From Candidatus Rifleibacteriota bacterium (GTDB lineage Bacteria; Muiribacteriota; Ozemobacteria; Ozemobacterales; Ozemobacteraceae), in the NCBI GenBank assembly GCA_015233565.1, contig JADFXM010000041.1, forward strand, positions 1 through 64,000: DNA of 64,000 nucleotides, written 5' to 3'. A model generated the notes under the pieces. That model saw only the letters and a program-made list of their open reading frames with translations, searched no databases and was not told the DNA's origin. The translations under genes and the position numbers were made by a program. This document shows, in pieces, positions 40,500 through 49,871 of this stretch. Each line of letters opens with the position of its first letter. Positions within the stretch are counted from its first letter, which is position 1.

Positions 40500-42927
40500 T
40501 CTTCCTTGGGTCCTGGAGAGATTTTCGTTTCATGATTTCCTCTATATTAGCCGAAACAACTCTCGCTCTTAAATCTCCCGGAAATCGATCCAGAAAATCC
40601 TTTAAAATATCGCAAATTGTGGCTTCGTCGTAATTCAGTTTCCGCATCAATCGCCATTCCATCAACAGGAGATCTGGAATTGAGTGATGAGCAGGGTTCT
40701 TGGAAATAAATTCCTTGGTATCCAGAAGAAGAGTTGGTGGAGAGGCTGTTTTCTCGCTGACAATAAGTTTTCGTGAAAGAGCTTCGGACATTAAAGGTGT
40801 TCCTGAGGCTGCTGAGGCAACTAATTCGAAATCCTTGATTGCTTCGCTAAATGAGCCTACCGATGCAGCCCTTTCTCCATCAAGGTAGCTTTTTAATAGT
40901 CCTAGAGATGGATTTGAGAAAGCTGTAAGCACTAGAGCAAGGTTTAATCCATCGTTCAACCAGAGGGAATCAGGGTTCTTGTCGGTCAAAACCTTCAAAA
41001 TCTTCAAACTTTCCTGAAATTCACCTTTATAGGCTTCCAATCGTGCTTCCTCGACAAGCATTCTGGCTTTGTCTTCGGGATCCAAAGCCAGAGTTTTGGC
41101 TTCATCCAGTTCCTTTTTTGCCTGGTCGAAATTCCCGAGTGCAGTTTCAACGGTTATACATATTACTAGCGCTTCAAGTCGGTCTGTCTGCTCCTGGCCC
41201 TGATTGGGAACTGCCAAAACTTGATTTGCAATTCTAAGAGCACCCAGAGGGTCATTACATCTTTGAAATAAAAAGGCAGAAAATTTTGTAAGAAGGGTTG
41301 TTTTCAAAAGGATATCGGGACAGAGCTCCGTTGAAACCGTTTCTTCAGTTTCTTTTCGTGCCTCGTCTAATTCACTATCTGTTTGGTCCTGGATTTTTAA
41401 AAGCTCTATCGCTAATTTGTAAGCAAATCCTGAAGAACGCTTCTTTTTGATCAGTTCCACCATTAGTTTACGCGTAAAAATTGAAGTGAAACCCGCGTTT
41501 GCCTGGCCGATTCTTTCCTCCAGAAGGTCGTCAAAGGAATCGTCTTCCCCTTCCCATTTCAATATTTCAGGGATGGAAAAAGGATCATTTTGGCGGAAAT
41601 AAATTTCAACAAGAGCTCTTTTTAATGCAGGAGAATGACTCTTGGGGATTGCCTCCTCAAGACGTTTTTTGAAATCAAACCCTTCAACTTTAGGTTTGAA
41701 AAGTTTTTCGAACACATCCACGGTATAATTTCCAAACGTTAGTCCGAGAAAATATTCGTCAAGGGCTTCCGCATGTCTTCCCATAGCATCCAGGACACCT
41801 GCCCTTTCAGAAGCAAATTGCGCAGGATTACTCATCATTCTTCGGGCCTCGGAAAATGCTTCCAGGGCCTGATCATAAAGTTTGTGCTCAATCAAAGTTT
41901 GTGTGTACTGGTTGTAGTTTTCGAAAGCGGAATAAGGTCGCCGATCAATTGGTTTTTTCCATTCTTTTATAGCCTCTTCAACCCTGCCAAGAAGAAAAAG
42001 ACAATGCCCGATAGCTTTTGTGTTTTCCCAGTCGCTGAGACCTAGTGACTGAAGATCTCTGTAGGACTTAAGAGCAAATTCGTATTTCCCTTTATCAAGG
42101 TCTAAACGGGCCAGTTTTTGCAAAAGGGGAACGCTGTTTCTGGTTTCAGGTGAGCTTCTAAGAAGCTCTGCAGCTTTCTCATCCTTTTTCAAAGCAACCA
42201 AGCAGCTTGACATGAACTCCAAATAATCTGCCGTTCGATATCTAGCTTTGCGTTGTTCTATGAGCCCCATTAAAGAATCGATCTGGCCGGTTTTCCCCGC
42301 TAATTTCAGAAGATCTGAAAAAACTTCCCGATCCAGGGTCCTTTCAAGCAGGCCTTCAAGAAGCAATCTAGCTTCGTCCAGTTTTCCTGATTGGAGGTAA
42401 AAATCGGCTAACGATCGACCAATTTCGACGTTGCTGGGATCCTGGGAACGCCATTTTTCAAGCAGCTCAACCCCCTGGCGAAAACGTTGAAGATCAGCTA
42501 TGGCGCTTATTAATAGTTTTCGTGCTGTATATCTTTCGGAATTCGGTTCGGGAAGCTCGGCTATTGGAGTGAGAAGTTCGATGGCTTTGTCGTGGTTTCT
42601 CTGGTCAATTAAGATTCGGCCAAGCTCCAAACATACTCGATTATAGAGTTGATGCTTGGGATAAAGTTTAATGAATTTTTCCAGACATTCTTTTGCTCTT
42701 TCGAATTGCCGGAGGCTGTACTCGGTCATCGCCTGATTATATAGAAAAACCGGGTCATCTGAAACATTTGAAGAATTACCTTGCGGGAACCTAAAATCAA
42801 TCCCAAAGCCTGAAGTCGTCAGGCCAATAAAAAAACAACAGAAAAGAGATACAAGTGTGAGCTTGAACAAATTTCTCGGAAATCGTAAATTCCGAAAATA
42901 TTGCGAATATTGAAAATTAGCTTTCAT
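40477..42927 (-). CDS. Large exported TPR protein of the MoxR operon
   Basis: 816 residues from ATG 42927, preferred because a signal-like segment (about 20-41) then falls at the N-terminus; the frame stays open to 43104. From residue 55 onwards it is an almost continuous alpha-solenoid of TPR units (YNQAMTEYSLRQFERAKECL, LYNRVCLELGRILIDQ, and many more). Such proteins serve as assembly scaffolds in the periplasm. In comparable operons a TPR protein accompanies the BatA/VWA proteins. GGGAG lies 13 bases before the start, which is longer than ideal. Confidence 0.88.
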   Translation of the reverse strand: MKANFQYSQYFRNLRFPRNLFKLTLVSLFCCFFIGLTTSGFGIDFRFPQGNSSNVSDDPVFLYNQAMTEYSLRQFERAKECLEKFIKLYPKHQLYNRVCLELGRILIDQRNHDKAIELLTPIAELPEPNSERYTARKLLISAIADLQRFRQGVELLEKWRSQDPSNVEIGRSLADFYLQSGKLDEARLLLEGLLERTLDREVFSDLLKLAGKTGQIDSLMGLIEQRKARYRTADYLEFMSSCLVALKKDEKAAELLRSSPETRNSVPLLQKLARLDLDKGKYEFALKSYRDLQSLGLSDWENTKAIGHCLFLLGRVEEAIKEWKKPIDRRPYSAFENYNQYTQTLIEHKLYDQALEAFSEARRMMSNPAQFASERAGVLDAMGRHAEALDEYFLGLTFGNYTVDVFEKLFKPKVEGFDFKKRLEEAIPKSHSPALKRALVEIYFRQNDPFSIPEILKWEGEDDSFDDLLEERIGQANAGFTSIFTRKLMVELIKKKRSSGFAYKLAIELLKIQDQTDSELDEARKETEETVSTELCPDILLKTTLLTKFSAFLFQRCNDPLGALRIANQVLAVPNQGQEQTDRLEALVICITVETALGNFDQAKKELDEAKTLALDPEDKARMLVEEARLEAYKGEFQESLKILKVLTDKNPDSLWLNDGLNLALVLTAFSNPSLGLLKSYLDGERAASVGSFSEAIKDFELVASAASGTPLMSEALSRKLIVSEKTASPPTLLLDTKEFISKNPAHHSIPDLLLMEWRLMRKLNYDEATICDILKDFLDRFPGDLRARVVSANIEEIMKRKSLQDPRKNEVYEKK

Positions 42928-43312
42928 TTCAATTTTGTTACTCCCTGCCAGAGGTTCTTTTGTAACTATTTCTTGAGTTTCGCCATTATTTTTTTTGCCG
43001 CTCTGGAAGCTTGTCTCCACGGTTTTGTGTACTTCCAAGAGACCCGCAGAGGAAAGCGCCTTGCAAAGCACATTTCCGAATGACTTTGTATGGGTCCTCA
43101 ACATTTGTCTCTCTCTTCGGAAGCTGCTGAGAAAAATAGTGTACTGTCAATATCTGACAGTATTTTTTTAGGGAGACTTCGTTTGTTAGCCAAATCTACG
43201 AAATACCGTACTGTGATTTTACTTACACAAAATTCTGCCAAAACAAGCATCGTTACCATGTTTCACTCTCTCTCAAATTTGCTATTGGCGAAACTCAAGT
43301 ATTTTTCTTTCA
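42928..43312. other. Spacer within the MoxR operon, 385 bases
   Basis: An open frame continues from the TPR gene to 43104 but I regard it as leader. The hairpin at 43142-43169 is the only structure seen. An internal promoter may lie here. Confidence 0.4.
43142..43169 (+). terminator. Hairpin in the MoxR operon spacer
   Basis: TACTGTCA (43142-43149) pairs with TGACAGTA (43155-43162); seven T follow on the plus strand. On the minus strand, in the direction of the operon, the tail is weaker (CACTATTTTTC). It may modulate read-through from the DUF4175-like gene into the TPR gene. Confidence 0.45.
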
Positions 43313-46300
43313 TTATTTTACAACCGGGTTTGGAAATTCTGTATTATAGAGGTTTAAGGATTTATAATAATCTCTGATTTCATTTTCATAGGACTTTGGA
43401 TATTTTTCCCTCATTTCACGTAGAAAATCCCGTGAAAGATCACGTGTTTCGCTTCCAGCTTGTGGAAGAGGTTTGTCGGGTGAAACCTGGCTTATTTCGC
43501 CGGCTTTCTGTGCTTTTCTTTCTTCGCTTTTCTCATCGCGGTCTTTGAGTGATTTTTGCGCTTTCAGCATCCGTTCGTAAATAGATTTTTGTTTTTCGGC
43601 GACTTCCCTTTTTAACTTTGGATCAAGAATTTTGGTCTCGAGTTTTTCCATATCGTTCATTACATCTTCCATTCGTCCTAAAGTCTGCATCTGTTCTTTG
43701 CTCTCATGCATTAATCTTTCGAGCGATTCGCGAATCATTCGTTGTTCCATTGCCATTTGTCTCAGCCTTTCCATTTCCTGTTGGTCTGCTGGCGAAAGGC
43801 TATTTTTCTGGGTTTGTTGATACAGGCTTAACTGGCGTTGGGTAAGTTGCTTGAATTGCTGCAGGGCATTTTTGGGATTCATAGCTTGTGAAGAATTCTG
43901 CTGTTGATCCTGTGCTCGCATAAGTTCCATTGCAAGTCTGTTGAACCGCTTTATTATCTCTCTTTGAGTATCGCGGGATTTTTCAATCTGTCGATCTTCC
44001 AGGTCTTTTATAGTATCTGAAAGCATTTCCTGGACACCCTTCAGAGGTAGTAAAACGCTTGGATCGACTGCAAAACTCATTTTTACGTAGGTTTCCAAAG
44101 CTTCTTCCAATCTTTCAGCCTGTCGTTTAACAAGCATCTGGAGCCCGGAGACCTCGCCGATTTTTCCTTCAATTGCAGGCATCTGGCCACGCATGAACTG
44201 TGGTGGAATTCCATCGAGTCTGTAATATAAACTCTCCTGATCATGTGAAACTTGCAAAGCCTGTCTAATAAAGCGTGATAGATCCAATTGCGATTGTCCA
44301 CTGCCTCCCATACAAGTCTGGCACATTTTCTTTCCATCCTTGGAAAGGGCTTCAAGGAATTTTAGCATCTTCTGCTGATGTTCACGTGCCTGCTGGAATT
44401 GCTTTTCCTCAAGGGATTTTTTTATTTCATCTGATGTTTTCTTGAAATCTTCATTTTTCATTCGATCGGAGATATTCTTCATGTCTTCAGTTGATGGATC
44501 CGGTTGTTCACCCTCTTTGGGCTTTTTGGAAGCCAGTTCTTCGGTTTCTTTTTTCAAACTTTCCAGTTCTTCCCGAATTTTGTCCTGCTGTTTCTGAAGT
44601 GTTTGAAGCTTGGATTCCTCTTCCGGTGTAATTTTATTTTCGGAAGCCTTTTTTTCTAGATTTTCTGTTTCTGATGCGATTGTCTGTTGCCGTTTCTGAA
44701 GATCTTGTAGCGCCTCTCCAATGGCATTTTTCTTCATTTCATCTCTCATTTTTGTTAAGAGCTCTATTGAGCGATCCAGGCCTTTCAAATAATTTTCCAT
44801 CTTAAAGGCTTGTTCGTATTTTTCCATATCCTTTGGGTCGATCTTCGTGTTTTTTACTGATTCCTGAAGTTGTTTCAAAAGTTTTCTGCCTTCGTCGTCG
44901 AGTATCTGAGTCATTAGCTCCTGAACTTTTTGCATCTTTTCAAGACTTTCGGGGGAAGAAAACGGATTGTCCTTGAGTTTTTCCTGAAGTGTGCTGAACT
45001 TCTGCAAGGCTTCCTCGGATTGTTTCTGGTGTTCTTCACCGAGCCTTACCTGTTCTTCAAGCTGTTTTTTTGTTTCCTCATCAATCTTTCCCTCGTGCTT
45101 GATTTTTTCATAAGTTTTTTGAAGAGCATCGCGCCTATATTTCTGGTTTTCCATTATTTCCTTGATCTTTTTGGAAACGTCGCCATGTCCTTCATCATTA
45201 CCTTTGTAAACGTCATAATAAGAAGGCATCGTAATTTTGAAAGTAGGTGAAGTGGCTACATGGGGAGCAGGTTTCATGCAATCTTCGGCTTTAATGTAGT
45301 ATTCAATTTCCGTTCCAGGCATGACAGGAATAGTGTCCAGCATCCATGGAAACTCAACTTCAAATTCCTTCATGGGTGCAAAATTAGCCTTTAAATTTTG
45401 AGGAATAAAATGACGCTGAGCATCGCATGAATAATACAAAACAAGTGAAACCACTCCAAAATCATCTCTGCTTAATACTTTTAAATCGACTTTCCGACTT
45501 TTAGGAAAAGGAAGATTGGTTCCGGGTTTGATTATTTCAACTGTTGGTGAGGCATCTTCAACGGCAGTTATTTGATATTTCACGGGGTTTTCATTAGTCA
45601 GCCCAGACGAGCTTTTGATAAGAATGCTGTATCGAGTTGTAGTTGCAATATTCATTTCTCCAAAAAAATCTTTTTGGTCGATGCGACAAGACAAAGTTGC
45701 GGGGGGATCAAGGCTTAATACCGCCGAAACAACCGGTTGACTGGCTTTCCCTTTAATTTGAAATTTTGTACCAGCCAAAACGACGGCGTCCCCGGCTCCT
45801 TCGGGCAAGGTTATGGGTTCGGTCCCAAGGTAGGAAGGTTGTATGAGAGTAACAATAAAGCTTTTTACCTCCGGACGAGGAAGGACGGTTATCGAATATC
45901 GCTCGGAAGTAAACCCTGTAGCCGAAACCTGATAGTCGGTCGATTCCTGAAGGCTGTTTAATGTAAAAACATATCTGGTATGGGAAGAAGTCTCATCGAA
46001 GAACATTTCGGTAGGGTGCCCGGTCGTTTCATTGGGGGTGAAAAGGGTCAATACCGGCTCTTTTTCGGGGGGATTTGAAGGAAAAGCTGCAATTAAAACA
46101 CTTTCTCCCTTGGCAATCAATTTGTTGCCGGGCGTAATCTGCATGGAAAAGTCGGAAAATGGTGAAATTGGAGCAAAAGGTTTCAGGAGTCTGGAAAGGC
46201 CAACCGATACTTCGCGGGGAGATAGATAATTCCATGCACCAATCAGGATGCAGAAAAAAAGAAGTATAGCAAATGGGATTCGGGTTTGAAAATTTGAAAG

Positions 46301-46759
46301 TGCCGTTCGTATAGTATCGGATTTGAATTTTTCGACCGTGTCTGAAACCGCAAGTTTTATCATTGCCATCGAAACTCCCCTGGGAGAATCGTTAGCAGTA
46401 AATTCAACGGAGGAAATCAATCCTGACATCATTTTGGGGTCAGCCTCTTCCAATTCCTCGGCAAGTTTAATATTGCTAGGAGGAGCAAGAAAAGTTCGGA
46501 GAATCCAGAACAAGAGGGTAATCCCTCCTATGCAAAGGACCGATGCCTGGATCCATCTAAAGAAATCAGCGCTCAAAAAAGTCCTATCCGCCAGTAAAAA
46601 AATAATAAAAAGAAATAAAATCAAAGAAAGACTTATGAATAAGCGGATGAAAAAAGACTTAAACTGGCGTCTGATTCGGTAATCGGAAAGAAAACAAAGG
46701 AGTTTATTTCGATTTTCCGTATAATTGGAAATCTGTTGTACAAGTCGTGCTTGATCCAT
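43313..46759 (-). CDS. Giant DUF4175-like membrane-anchored coiled-coil protein
   Basis: 1148 residues. Three membrane helices near the N-terminus (about 36-57, 70-87, 165-182) are followed by beta-rich domains to about 515. From 520 to 1100 the protein is nearly all Lys/Glu/Gln coiled coil, including a Met/Gln-rich stretch (QQQNSSQAMNPKN) and a lone CQTC near 810. This architecture is that of DUF4175 proteins found in MoxR-VWA operons of Bacteroidota and Planctomycetota. It probably spans the periplasm as a rod. Its start is 22 bases from the end of the DUF4159 gene. Confidence 0.9.
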   Translation of the reverse strand: MDQARLVQQISNYTENRNKLLCFLSDYRIRRQFKSFFIRLFISLSLILFLFIIFLLADRTFLSADFFRWIQASVLCIGGITLLFWILRTFLAPPSNIKLAEELEEADPKMMSGLISSVEFTANDSPRGVSMAMIKLAVSDTVEKFKSDTIRTALSNFQTRIPFAILLFFCILIGAWNYLSPREVSVGLSRLLKPFAPISPFSDFSMQITPGNKLIAKGESVLIAAFPSNPPEKEPVLTLFTPNETTGHPTEMFFDETSSHTRYVFTLNSLQESTDYQVSATGFTSERYSITVLPRPEVKSFIVTLIQPSYLGTEPITLPEGAGDAVVLAGTKFQIKGKASQPVVSAVLSLDPPATLSCRIDQKDFFGEMNIATTTRYSILIKSSSGLTNENPVKYQITAVEDASPTVEIIKPGTNLPFPKSRKVDLKVLSRDDFGVVSLVLYYSCDAQRHFIPQNLKANFAPMKEFEVEFPWMLDTIPVMPGTEIEYYIKAEDCMKPAPHVATSPTFKITMPSYYDVYKGNDEGHGDVSKKIKEIMENQKYRRDALQKTYEKIKHEGKIDEETKKQLEEQVRLGEEHQKQSEEALQKFSTLQEKLKDNPFSSPESLEKMQKVQELMTQILDDEGRKLLKQLQESVKNTKIDPKDMEKYEQAFKMENYLKGLDRSIELLTKMRDEMKKNAIGEALQDLQKRQQTIASETENLEKKASENKITPEEESKLQTLQKQQDKIREELESLKKETEELASKKPKEGEQPDPSTEDMKNISDRMKNEDFKKTSDEIKKSLEEKQFQQAREHQQKMLKFLEALSKDGKKMCQTCMGGSGQSQLDLSRFIRQALQVSHDQESLYYRLDGIPPQFMRGQMPAIEGKIGEVSGLQMLVKRQAERLEEALETYVKMSFAVDPSVLLPLKGVQEMLSDTIKDLEDRQIEKSRDTQREIIKRFNRLAMELMRAQDQQQNSSQAMNPKNALQQFKQLTQRQLSLYQQTQKNSLSPADQQEMERLRQMAMEQRMIRESLERLMHESKEQMQTLGRMEDVMNDMEKLETKILDPKLKREVAEKQKSIYERMLKAQKSLKDRDEKSEERKAQKAGEISQVSPDKPLPQAGSETRDLSRDFLREMREKYPKSYENEIRDYYKSLNLYNTEFPNPVVK

Positions 46760-46781
46760 TGTTAAACCTCCTTATTCCCGA

Positions 46782-47597
46782 TTATTGATTCATTGCAAAT
46801 ACAAGAATATTAAGCGCCATACGGAGAGCGGATTCGCGGATTTCTTTGGAATCCGCAGGGTGAATTCCCTCGTCTTCAAGACCACATCCAATGTCGGTTT
46901 CATAAGTATACAAAACACACATTCGGCCTTTGTTGAAAATGGCATATGCTCCCGGGGCTTTTCCATCATGCTCATGGATCTTGGGGATTCCCTTTGGAAA
47001 ATCGTAAACGGATTTGAAAATCGGATGTTCCACGGGAAGCAAAACAAGTTCACGATCAGGAAAGACCTTTTTCAATTCACGTTTGATCGATCTTTCAATT
47101 CCATAGCAATCATCAATCCAAAGAAATCCGCCATTATCAAGCCAGGTTCTCAACCTATTGATTTCCTGATCGTCAAATTTGACATTTCCGTGTCCGGTTA
47201 AATAAACCATTGGATAGCTGAAAAGATCAGGATCAGAAATTTTTATCACTTTATGCTCAGGACGGGTTATAAGTTTTAACCTATCTGATGCAGCTTTTAA
47301 TAGGTTCGGAATCGATGTGGGGTCTGTGTACCAGTCGCCCCCGCCACCATACTGGATTCTGGGAATAAGTATAAATCCTTGCTGGGCGAAACATTGCGTT
47401 GCATCAAACAGGAAGAAAAGCAGGAAAGAAATTAAAAAAAGTTTAGCAAATGAAAGTTTCCGGACAGTTTGGAAAAGTTGAAAACCTCTGTTTGTGAAAA
47501 AATTTGATTTGCCGGTTTCGGCTGTGTTTCGCATACCTTGCGGAGCAATTTTGAAGCATTTTTGCAAGAAGCTCTGTTGTTTATTCATGAATATCAT
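46782..47597 (-). CDS. DUF4159 protein
   Basis: 271 residues. A signal-like helix lies at about 52-68 after a basic N-terminus. The DUF4159 domain covers the rest: FILIPRIQYGGGGDWYTDP, MVYLTGHGNVKFDDQE, LRTWLDNGGFLWIDDCYG and HPIFKSVYDFP. The fold is class I glutamine amidotransferase-like, but the nucleophile position holds WIDDC rather than the usual elbow. The function is unknown. It is always found near BatA/MoxR genes and is placed three bases after the second VWA gene. Confidence 0.93.
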   Translation of the reverse strand: MIFMNKQQSFLQKCFKIAPQGMRNTAETGKSNFFTNRGFQLFQTVRKLSFAKLFLISFLLFFLFDATQCFAQQGFILIPRIQYGGGGDWYTDPTSIPNLLKAASDRLKLITRPEHKVIKISDPDLFSYPMVYLTGHGNVKFDDQEINRLRTWLDNGGFLWIDDCYGIERSIKRELKKVFPDRELVLLPVEHPIFKSVYDFPKGIPKIHEHDGKAPGAYAIFNKGRMCVLYTYETDIGCGLEDEGIHPADSKEIRESALRMALNILVFAMNQ

Positions 47598-47600
47598 ATC

Positions 47601-49871
47601 TTAACTGTAACCTTTTCTTCGCCTTATTAGCCATTCTAAGATTGGCAGCAACAAAAGGAAAATCAGAATAGTAGGACTATCGCGAAGTTCCAAGACCTTG
47701 GTTTCTTTTTTCTTTCCTGGCTTTGGTTTGATTGAATCTATCATCTCTGCAAAATTCCCAACCGGACGATATAGACCACCAGTGATGCTGGCGATGGTGG
47801 TCATATTTTCAACTTTTACTTCGGGGTCGTCAAATTCTACTGTCGGTGTGTCAATAATAACCTTGGTAGAGGTTTTTCCCAGCGATTGGTTCTGCAGCTT
47901 AGCATCGATTTTTATTTCGGTAATTCCACGTCGGTAGGGAATGAAAGAGGCTTCATAAAGGCCTTTCTCGCCGGATGAGAAAAAGGATAAGTTAGTTACA
48001 TCGGATTCCGAATTTGAAATTTCCCCGGAAACTTGTGCATTGTCAACTGGTTGCCTTGAATGATCAGTTACGAAAACCCTCAATGTGGCTGGTTGCCCAA
48101 CGAAAATTCTGGACGAGGGAAGTTCCAAGCTCACTTGAGCATCTTCACGCCGGTTTGCCAGCCATTTAAGAGTGTTCACCACAAAAGCAGTATAGGGCTT
48201 GTTACCTTTTCCACCCTGGACTAATTGAAATCCCATGGGCCAGATGGGCCCTCCCATAAACATTGCCACGCGCCCCTGTCCATTTCGGGAGGTGACGAAT
48301 GCCGGCGTTGGTCCACCCGGTACGTTAAGTGAAGAGGACAAAAGGACCTCAGTGCCAGCCCGAAGTTTCGGATAAACAAAAAGGCCGTCCATTTTGGGGA
48401 GAGTGCGAAAAAATTCCTGATTTTCAACCGGATCATGCAGAAGTCGTAAAAAGCTGTAAGGCGTTTCCCGAATGGGGAGGTCGAAGTTGGATGGAACTCC
48501 CTTCCAGAGCCCTCCGCGAAGTTCGACTGGAAACCATTCTTCAATTTGAGAACCCAGATATCCCAATTCGCTATACGGTTTGCTCCCGGGAAGGAACAAA
48601 ACTCCCATTTGTCCGGAGTCCACTCTAAGTATAAGTTCTTTATAATTGTCTCTTATAATGTTTTCGGAAATTCCTGCTATTATCAGAACATCAGTGTCTT
48701 TAATCAATGGGGAGATATCCGGTTGTGTTACAGTTCTCTTAAGCTCAAATTCTTCAGTGACAAGCCATCTATTATCCATGACTCTAGTAAAACCAGTAAA
48801 ATGGGCATTGGGGTCAGTTTTTAAAGCTGCTTTAATAAACGAGTAATCCCAGGATGGATTATCTGCAAGAAATAAGACCTGAAGACGGTCCTTGATGATC
48901 TTTAAAAGAAAATTTGCTTCATTATTTTCATAAGTAAGTTCGTCGGTCAATCTGGGAATCGATACTGTATAGGTAAAAGCACCTTCAGTATCGCAGGGGA
49001 TATTGAAGTAAAATGGAGCTCGTCCGGAATTTTTAGGGAGCGGAACCTTGATTCTATCGAAATTCTTTCCGTCTTTTTTGACTTCCACTTCGATTTCAGC
49101 AACGTCTGCTCGAAAAGCCCTGATTTCTCCACGGATCTTAAGCATCGAGTTGAGATAGCCGATTGAAGGGGGTTTGTCCAGGGCAACAGAAATATCCTTT
49201 GCCAGGCCGGATTTTCCAGTTCCTAGAAAATAAAGTGGTACTTTGGTTCTTTCTGCTGCTTCCAGAGGATTTTCACCCGTGTTGTGTATTCCATCGGTGA
49301 ATAATACGATTCCCAGAAGGTTAGTTTCTCCAAGGTTTCCGCCTATTTCTGAAATTGCTCTTGACAGATTTGTCTGGGAGCCATCTGGGGAAATCGAGAA
49401 AGAAGCAGTATCTTCATGAGAAATTGGAGCAACCTGGCTTGAAAAAGTAAAAACAGAAGGAGCAAGCCCGGTTTTGGCTTCAAGTTTTTCCAGGAAATTC
49501 CCTTTGGTGAAAACTTCTTTCACACGGTCAATTCGGGATATTCCTTCTTCGCTGATGCTCATACTCTTGGAGGAATCAATCAGTACCGCTATTTTGTTTT
49601 TTTCGGGAATGGTTCCCGATAAAATTAATTTCGGCCCTGCTAAGAGGATTACCAGACCTGCAAAAAAGAGAATTTTAATTGCGATGAGATATGACTTTAA
49701 GACTACTGGGGCGGGTTTATTTTCCAACCGATAAACAAAAATGATGGCAGGAACAAGGAAAATAAAAACGAGAGCAATTCCAGCCCAACTCCAGGCGAGT
49801 GAAAATCGCACGGAGTCCAATGTTTGAATGGTCTTAAAATCAAGACCTAGAAGTCTTATCAGGTATTCCAT
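47601..49871 (-). CDS. VWA / GATase-like membrane protein
   Basis: 756 residues. Membrane helices at about 30-48 and 64-84, and one near the C-terminus (about 733-750). The VWA domain (about 92-240) has the MIDAS motif DSSKS (98-102) and FTDGIHNTG. It is followed by Ig-like strands and a glutamine-amidotransferase-like domain (about 345-590) without a clear catalytic triad. Such proteins are thought to bind metal-dependent partners in the periplasm. The start overlaps the BatA gene by 13 bases. Confidence 0.9.
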   Translation of the reverse strand: MEYLIRLLGLDFKTIQTLDSVRFSLAWSWAGIALVFIFLVPAIIFVYRLENKPAPVVLKSYLIAIKILFFAGLVILLAGPKLILSGTIPEKNKIAVLIDSSKSMSISEEGISRIDRVKEVFTKGNFLEKLEAKTGLAPSVFTFSSQVAPISHEDTASFSISPDGSQTNLSRAISEIGGNLGETNLLGIVLFTDGIHNTGENPLEAAERTKVPLYFLGTGKSGLAKDISVALDKPPSIGYLNSMLKIRGEIRAFRADVAEIEVEVKKDGKNFDRIKVPLPKNSGRAPFYFNIPCDTEGAFTYTVSIPRLTDELTYENNEANFLLKIIKDRLQVLFLADNPSWDYSFIKAALKTDPNAHFTGFTRVMDNRWLVTEEFELKRTVTQPDISPLIKDTDVLIIAGISENIIRDNYKELILRVDSGQMGVLFLPGSKPYSELGYLGSQIEEWFPVELRGGLWKGVPSNFDLPIRETPYSFLRLLHDPVENQEFFRTLPKMDGLFVYPKLRAGTEVLLSSSLNVPGGPTPAFVTSRNGQGRVAMFMGGPIWPMGFQLVQGGKGNKPYTAFVVNTLKWLANRREDAQVSLELPSSRIFVGQPATLRVFVTDHSRQPVDNAQVSGEISNSESDVTNLSFFSSGEKGLYEASFIPYRRGITEIKIDAKLQNQSLGKTSTKVIIDTPTVEFDDPEVKVENMTTIASITGGLYRPVGNFAEMIDSIKPKPGKKKETKVLELRDSPTILIFLLLLPILEWLIRRRKGYS